In this document: positions 59,586 to 64,000 of the stretch, piece after piece
Layout: each line of letters begins with the position of its first letter
Position numbering within the stretch: the first letter of the stretch is position 1
DNA from: an uncultured Oleiphilaceae bacterium
GTDB lineage: Bacteria > Pseudomonadota > Gammaproteobacteria > Pseudomonadales > Oleiphilaceae
Reading direction: 5' to 3'
DNA: 64,000 bases
NCBI GenBank assembly: GCA_913060665.1
Contig: CAJXUY010000004.1
Location: 227,943-291,942, forward strand
Notes under the pieces: model-generated
The model's input: only the letters and a program-made list of their open reading frames with translations
What the model was told of the DNA's origin: nothing
Databases searched by the model: none
Program-made: the position numbers and the translations under genes

Positions 59586-62501
59586 CTATTTTAGTACAAA
59601 TAACTCGAACCATTTTGATGATATATACTCTCTCTCCGTGCTTAATGCCCCCCCCTCAACTTGACTATTAAGTTTTTGCAATGCACGTTTATGTATAAGC
59701 GCACGCATCTTTCTGTATATCTCAGATACTCTCTCCGCAATGCCTGAGTCTAACAAAGCACATTCCTCCATCGTTTCCAAAATGCGGACATTATCTGACC
59801 ACTTGGTAAGCTCGGAGTATTGGTGAGACCAGCCCAACACTGCGAATTGGCAAAGAAATTCTATATCAACAATACCTCCGCGATCATGCTTAACATGAAA
59901 TACATCCGGCTTCTCACCTTCAGTCGTTTTGGTACCTAGAGAATTGCGCATTTTCTCTCTCATCTCAATAACGTCATGCTTTAACGTATTAATGTCTCGC
60001 TCTTGGCTTAATATGTTTTTTCTGACCTCGTCAAAATCCTTACCCAGCTTAGCACTTCCCGCGACAAATCGTGCACGGGTTAGTGCTTGATGCTCCCAGG
60101 TCCATGCATTCTTTCGTTGATACTCTTCAAATGCACTCATTGAACAGACTAGTAAACCTGAATTTCCTGAGGGCCTTAGGCGCATATCTACTTCGTAGAT
60201 TTGTCCTCCCGCTGTTTGGGTGTTGAGGATATGAATAATACGCTGGCCAAGACGTGTAAAAAATACACCCGTATCGATTGAACGATCTCCAGAAGTAGGT
60301 TTATTAACATCACCTGAATGTAAAAAGACTAAATCTAGGTCTGAGCTATAACCAAGTTCAGTTCCACCCATCTTCCCATAGGCGATAATCGCAAAATCTA
60401 AATCACACTGTTCCCCATTCGGTCTTATTGGAAAACCATGTTTTTCCGTTAAATGTCGCCAAGCTATCTGGACAACCTGATCTAGCTCTGCTTCTGCGAT
60501 CCAGGTTAAGTAATCACTTACTTTCATCAAAGATAGTGTTCCCCTTAACTCTGATGCTGCAACCCGTAAAACATGCGCCTTTTTAAAATGCCTAAGCGCT
60601 TCCATTTGCTCTTCTAAGTCTTCTTCAGGAATTCTCAGTAACTGCTGCCTTAATTCATCTTGCAACTCTTCTTTATTCGGCGGATTGTATAAGCTTTCAG
60701 AATTTAATAATTCATCTAATAATAACGGCGTTGACGCAAGCTGCTCTGCAATCCACGGACTTTCCGAGCACAGCCAGACTAACTGCTTCAGCGCCCCTGG
60801 ATTTTCATATAATAAAACTAGGTATGCCGTTCGCCTAAGCACAGTTTCTACTAGTAACACAACTCTCTGCAAGGCAAGTGATCTGTTGTTCTGCTTGCTA
60901 ATCTCTGTGAGCAACAAAGGTATAAAGGCGTCTAGCCTCTCTCTACCCTGTGCTTGCATAACCTGAACATTTCGCTGATTTCTTAGATTAGAGAGTAATT
61001 GGTGGCTTTCTTGGGGCGCCTCAAAGCTATTCTCTTGCAAAATCTTAACTGCGTGCTCGTCAGAAAGCTCTCCTAGCCATAACCCAAGCCAAGAACTAGA
61101 TTCAGCGGTGTCGCCACTACCTTCTTCTGACGCAACAATATCTGAAAAGTGACGCTTCACATTCAGGCGATGAACATCAAGCTGTGCCAACATTGGAGCC
61201 CAATCATCAAATTGCATAGACAAGGCTACCCGTTTTTGATCAATAGCATTGTCCGGCAACATCTGGGTCTGCTGATCATTAATCCCTTGAATTGCATGCT
61301 CAACATTTCGAAGAAAGATATAAGCCTCTCTAAGCTCTTTAACTGCTTCAGTCGGCAGTAAATGGCTTTCTTCCAAAGCAGATAAAATAAGCATCAGCTC
61401 AGGCTGCTGTAGACGAGTATCTAGGCCGCCTCGAATTAGCTGAAAAGCCTGGACTATAAATTCGACCTCTCTAATTCCACCAGCGCCTAACTTTATGTTG
61501 GTATCCATCCCTTTACGTTTTACTTCTCGCCCAATCATATCTTTCATATCTCGAAGTGACTGAAATGCGGAAAAATCAATATAGCGTCTATAAACAAAAG
61601 GCTTTATTGATTGCATCAACACCTGACCTTGCTCGGCATCTCCAGCAACCACTCGAGCCTTAATCATCGCATAGCGCTCCCATTCTCGGCCTTGATCTTG
61701 ATAATACTCTTCCATGGCTTTAAAGCTCAAGACTAGTGCTCCACTATGACCATAGGGACGTAACCTCATATCAGTACGGAAGACAAAACCATCGACAGTT
61801 GTCTTGTCGAGTGCATTAACAAGACGCTGACCAAGCCGAATAAAAAATGCTTGATTCTCAATGCTTTTTTTAGCACCTACCGTTTCGCCATTTTCTGGAT
61901 AGACAAAAATAAGGTCGATATCAGATGATACATTAAGCTCATACGCTCCCAGCTTGCCCATGCCTAATACAATCATTTGTTGAGGCTGGCCAGAGGTTGC
62001 ACCATAAGGAACACCCCATTTTCCACAACAATCTTCATACAACCAGGACAACGACTGATCTATTGTTTCAGCGGCTAATAAACTCACGTCTCTAGTCGTT
62101 TGCTCTAGGGTGGATATTTTAAGCAGATCCCGCCAGACAACCCTCACCATTTCACGGCGCCTAAATAACCTTAGCGCTTTGGTCAGCCCGTCTTCAGAAG
62201 TAACCTCCTTAATAATTTCTGAAAGCCTTTTCTTTATAGAGTTATCATCATAACGCGAAGACAAGTCGCCACTATCAATTAAGTCCGCCAAAAGTAAGGG
62301 AAAACGAGAGGTGGATTCGGCAACAAAATCGCTTAAACACCAGATTGAAACAATACTGCTTAATGTATCTGAGTCCCAAGCCTTAAAGTCAAAAGACTCT
62401 AACTGATTTAGAGACTCCTCAAAACAGGATAGCCTTAACAATAGTTTGTCTTGAAAAATAGAATCCTGATCTGAAATGAGTTTACTAAGTTGCAGAATCA
62501 C
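59586..62501 (-). CDS. glnE: Bifunctional glutamine synthetase adenylyltransferase/deadenylylase GlnE
   Basis: 971 residues. It adds or removes AMP on glutamine synthetase under control of PII. Two nucleotidyltransferase domains are visible. The N-terminal deadenylylase has GMGKLGAYELNVSSDIDLIF near residue 175. The C-terminal adenylylase has AYGKMGGTELGYSSDLDLVF near 705. Each contains the D-x-D catalytic pair and is followed by a helical domain. Length matches E. coli GlnE (946). GTG start at 62501. In Pseudomonas ilvE and waa genes follow; here the O-antigen-ligase gene follows. Confidence 0.96.
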   Translation of the reverse strand: MILQLSKLISDQDSIFQDKLLLRLSCFEESLNQLESFDFKAWDSDTLSSIVSIWCLSDFVAESTSRFPLLLADLIDSGDLSSRYDDNSIKKRLSEIIKEVTSEDGLTKALRLFRRREMVRVVWRDLLKISTLEQTTRDVSLLAAETIDQSLSWLYEDCCGKWGVPYGATSGQPQQMIVLGMGKLGAYELNVSSDIDLIFVYPENGETVGAKKSIENQAFFIRLGQRLVNALDKTTVDGFVFRTDMRLRPYGHSGALVLSFKAMEEYYQDQGREWERYAMIKARVVAGDAEQGQVLMQSIKPFVYRRYIDFSAFQSLRDMKDMIGREVKRKGMDTNIKLGAGGIREVEFIVQAFQLIRGGLDTRLQQPELMLILSALEESHLLPTEAVKELREAYIFLRNVEHAIQGINDQQTQMLPDNAIDQKRVALSMQFDDWAPMLAQLDVHRLNVKRHFSDIVASEEGSGDTAESSSWLGLWLGELSDEHAVKILQENSFEAPQESHQLLSNLRNQRNVQVMQAQGRERLDAFIPLLLTEISKQNNRSLALQRVVLLVETVLRRTAYLVLLYENPGALKQLVWLCSESPWIAEQLASTPLLLDELLNSESLYNPPNKEELQDELRQQLLRIPEEDLEEQMEALRHFKKAHVLRVAASELRGTLSLMKVSDYLTWIAEAELDQVVQIAWRHLTEKHGFPIRPNGEQCDLDFAIIAYGKMGGTELGYSSDLDLVFLHSGDVNKPTSGDRSIDTGVFFTRLGQRIIHILNTQTAGGQIYEVDMRLRPSGNSGLLVCSMSAFEEYQRKNAWTWEHQALTRARFVAGSAKLGKDFDEVRKNILSQERDINTLKHDVIEMREKMRNSLGTKTTEGEKPDVFHVKHDRGGIVDIEFLCQFAVLGWSHQYSELTKWSDNVRILETMEECALLDSGIAERVSEIYRKMRALIHKRALQKLNSQVEGGALSTEREYISSKWFELFVLK

Positions 62502-62615
62502 ATGACCCTCTCACACCATCAAAGAGATAGAAAACAAAACACTGTATTTATGGAGTAACAATGCTCTAAGATTAGCATTAAAATAAACACTCATGATTGA
62601 TATGAATCGTAAATA

Positions 62616-63761
62616 ATGAATCCTTATCGAGAGAAAGCGGGCCGACCTCATCGTCGAGCCGTATATCAAACGGACTGGCAGCTAAAAAAACGTATTCAGC
62701 GTTTATTTTTAATTCTTTTTAGTCTTCTTCTACTGCACGTATGTGCAATGATTGCACTAGAGGGAATGACACTCCAGCAAGCGGTTTGGCTAACGTTAAC
62801 GACCCTTACGACTGTTGGCTATGGTGACTTTTCTGCATCATCAGCTGCTGGTCAATTAGCCACAGTAATATTAATGTACATTACAGGCATTACGTTAGTT
62901 ACTCTGATATTTAGTGATTACGTCGATTATCGATTCTACCGCAGAGAACGAATTAGAACCGGAAGATGGAGATGGAATATGATCAACCACATACTGCTGA
63001 TTAATGCTCCAAAATATGGAGGAACTCAATACTACATGCGACTTGTTCAGCAACTAAGAGCAAATAATGACTACAAAGACACGCCAATACAAATTCTTAC
63101 CACAGATTTCTCCGACAGCATTCCACCAGAATTGGCCGAACTCGGTGTCGCTCATTTCCACGGTTCCGGCACTAATTTACACGACCTCTCGGCCGTTAAT
63201 GTCCATGAAGCAAAGCACATCATAATTCTAGCAAAAGACTCTAATGACATTTCATCTGACAGCGATACATTTGATACATTACACCGCCTATCAGAATTTA
63301 ATCTATCGAGCAGATGCATTGTCGAGTGTGTGGATGACGAAAACCGCAGCCGTCTTGCAAAGTTAGGGGCACAGTCGATTCTTCGCCCAGTCAGAACCTA
63401 TCCTGAAATTATTATTAGGGCACTAATTGCCCCCGGGAGTGAAAAGGTACTTGAAGACCTGTTTACTCATGAGAATGATCACCCTCACCGTTACGATGTT
63501 CAAATTACTGACATGACCTGGTCTGAGGTTGTTTGTGCTCTTATACAATCAAACTTGGGTACTGCTATGGCCTACATAGACCAAGACAGCGAAGTAATCT
63601 GCAACCCTCTAGCGACTGACGAAATAAGAGCTAGAGCGATTATTGTATTAGTTAAAACAGAGGACACAGCCGCAGTTCAAGATATTAACGACGCTATAGA
63701 TCGCTATAAGCAGCGGATGAAGCAGTGGAACGAAATGAAAGCAGCCAATAAGGTCGCATAA
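62616..63761 (+). CDS. Two-helix potassium channel with cytosolic RCK-like domain
   Basis: 381 residues. Two transmembrane helices (about 29-50 and 84-107) flank a pore loop with the selectivity filter TTVGYGDF near residue 68. The cytosolic part is TrkA-N-like: HILLINAPKYGGTQYYMRLV starts it, and VAHFHGSGTNLHDLSAVNV and IVECVDDENRSRLAKLGA follow. The first loop lacks the GxGxxG pattern, so nucleotide binding is doubtful. The C-terminal quarter has no family I know. It likely conducts potassium. It is divergent from glnE and has no neighbour on its strand. Confidence 0.85.
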   Translation: MNPYREKAGRPHRRAVYQTDWQLKKRIQRLFLILFSLLLLHVCAMIALEGMTLQQAVWLTLTTLTTVGYGDFSASSAAGQLATVILMYITGITLVTLIFSDYVDYRFYRRERIRTGRWRWNMINHILLINAPKYGGTQYYMRLVQQLRANNDYKDTPIQILTTDFSDSIPPELAELGVAHFHGSGTNLHDLSAVNVHEAKHIIILAKDSNDISSDSDTFDTLHRLSEFNLSSRCIVECVDDENRSRLAKLGAQSILRPVRTYPEIIIRALIAPGSEKVLEDLFTHENDHPHRYDVQITDMTWSEVVCALIQSNLGTAMAYIDQDSEVICNPLATDEIRARAIIVLVKTEDTAAVQDINDAIDRYKQRMKQWNEMKAANKVA

Positions 63762-63948
63762 TTGATGAATAGTATTTTCTGTTAATTGATGCTCCGAAGT
63801 GTTCTGGGTCATAAAGAGTATTTTACGCTCGATCGGTTTAGTCTGGTTAGACCGCCTGAGGCTTACTTGTTCTCCCTAACCATTGCCCCGATTCCACTTT
63901 GCTGCATCAAGGCTGCGGTTATTGGGTGATTTACTTTCTTGTAGACAA

Positions 63949-63983
63949 TAAAAAACCCCGGCAGGATAACCTACCGGGGTTTC
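63949..63983 (-). terminator. Intrinsic terminator for a leftward gene beyond the right edge
   Basis: ACCCCGGTAGG and CCTGCCGGGGT pair in the leftward RNA with one G-U pair, followed by six U. On the rightward strand that pair is a C-A mismatch and the T-run is shorter. Its direction implies a gene entering from beyond 64000. The 180 bases between the channel gene and this element show nothing I can name. Confidence 0.8.
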
Positions 63984-64000
63984 GTATTTAGATGCCTGAC

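Overview
The window is a stretch of bacterial chromosome from a marine-type gammaproteobacterium. Base composition is moderate and looks somewhat lower in GC in the glycan cluster at 50-59 kb. Almost all genes are housekeeping genes with clear gammaproteobacterial relatives. Several blocks keep a gene order that I recall from Pseudomonas: radC-coaBC-dut-algC-argB; maeB-nuclease-rpmE-priA-argS-SPOR-hslV-hslU-DUF971; ptsP-rppH-HAD; yqiA-cpdA-yqiB-nudF-thiC-tolC. Small differences suggest an Oceanospirillales/Marinobacter/Oleiphilus-like lineage rather than Pseudomonas itself, for example split glycine decarboxylase subunits and a different neighbourhood for glnE. That placement is an inference. 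I saw no tRNA, rRNA, CRISPR array, insertion sequence or prophage.

Layout. 1-6 kb: the 5' part of a phosphoribulokinase-like gene, a very large PilZ/DUF1631/GGDEF/EAL protein with degenerate catalytic motifs, and a lipoprotein peptidase. 6-12 kb: arginine synthesis (argE-argA with an unknown membrane-anchored partner; argB) and a diguanylate cyclase. 12-18 kb: long-form algC, dut, coaBC, radC, then the ribosomal operon rpmB-rpmG with a good promoter and terminator. 18-29 kb: malic enzyme, a secreted nuclease, rpmE, then rightward priA, argS, an FtsN-like SPOR protein, hslVU with a sigma-32-like promoter, and a DUF971 protein. 29-37 kb: a patatin-like lipase, ptsP-rppH, a HAD phosphatase, an imelysin-like lipoprotein, rlmI and an HDOD protein. 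37-42 kb: the glycine cleavage operon gcvT-gcvH-gcvPA-gcvPB. 42-49 kb: yqiA, cpdA, yqiB, nudF, then thiC behind a TPP riboswitch, and tolC facing away.

49-59.5 kb is the only accessory-looking region. waaA is followed by a tightly packed rightward set of seven glycan genes: two ELM1-family (DUF1022) proteins, a GT4 transferase, a NodB-type polysaccharide deacetylase and three more glycosyltransferases. Opposite these lie a GT-A transferase and an O-antigen-ligase-like membrane protein. Together they probably build and cap the strain-specific part of lipopolysaccharide or another surface glycan. The two divergent ELM1 paralogues around one deacetylase are the best candidates for undescribed biochemistry here. 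The window ends with glnE, a two-helix potassium channel with a cytosolic domain, and a terminator for a gene that must come from beyond the right edge.

Regulatory elements that can be read directly are the TPP riboswitch with its promoter, the hslVU heat-shock-type promoter, the rpmB promoter and several intrinsic terminators. One of these terminators, for rpmE, lies inside the first codons of the downstream nuclease gene. Its wobble pairs form only in the leftward RNA.
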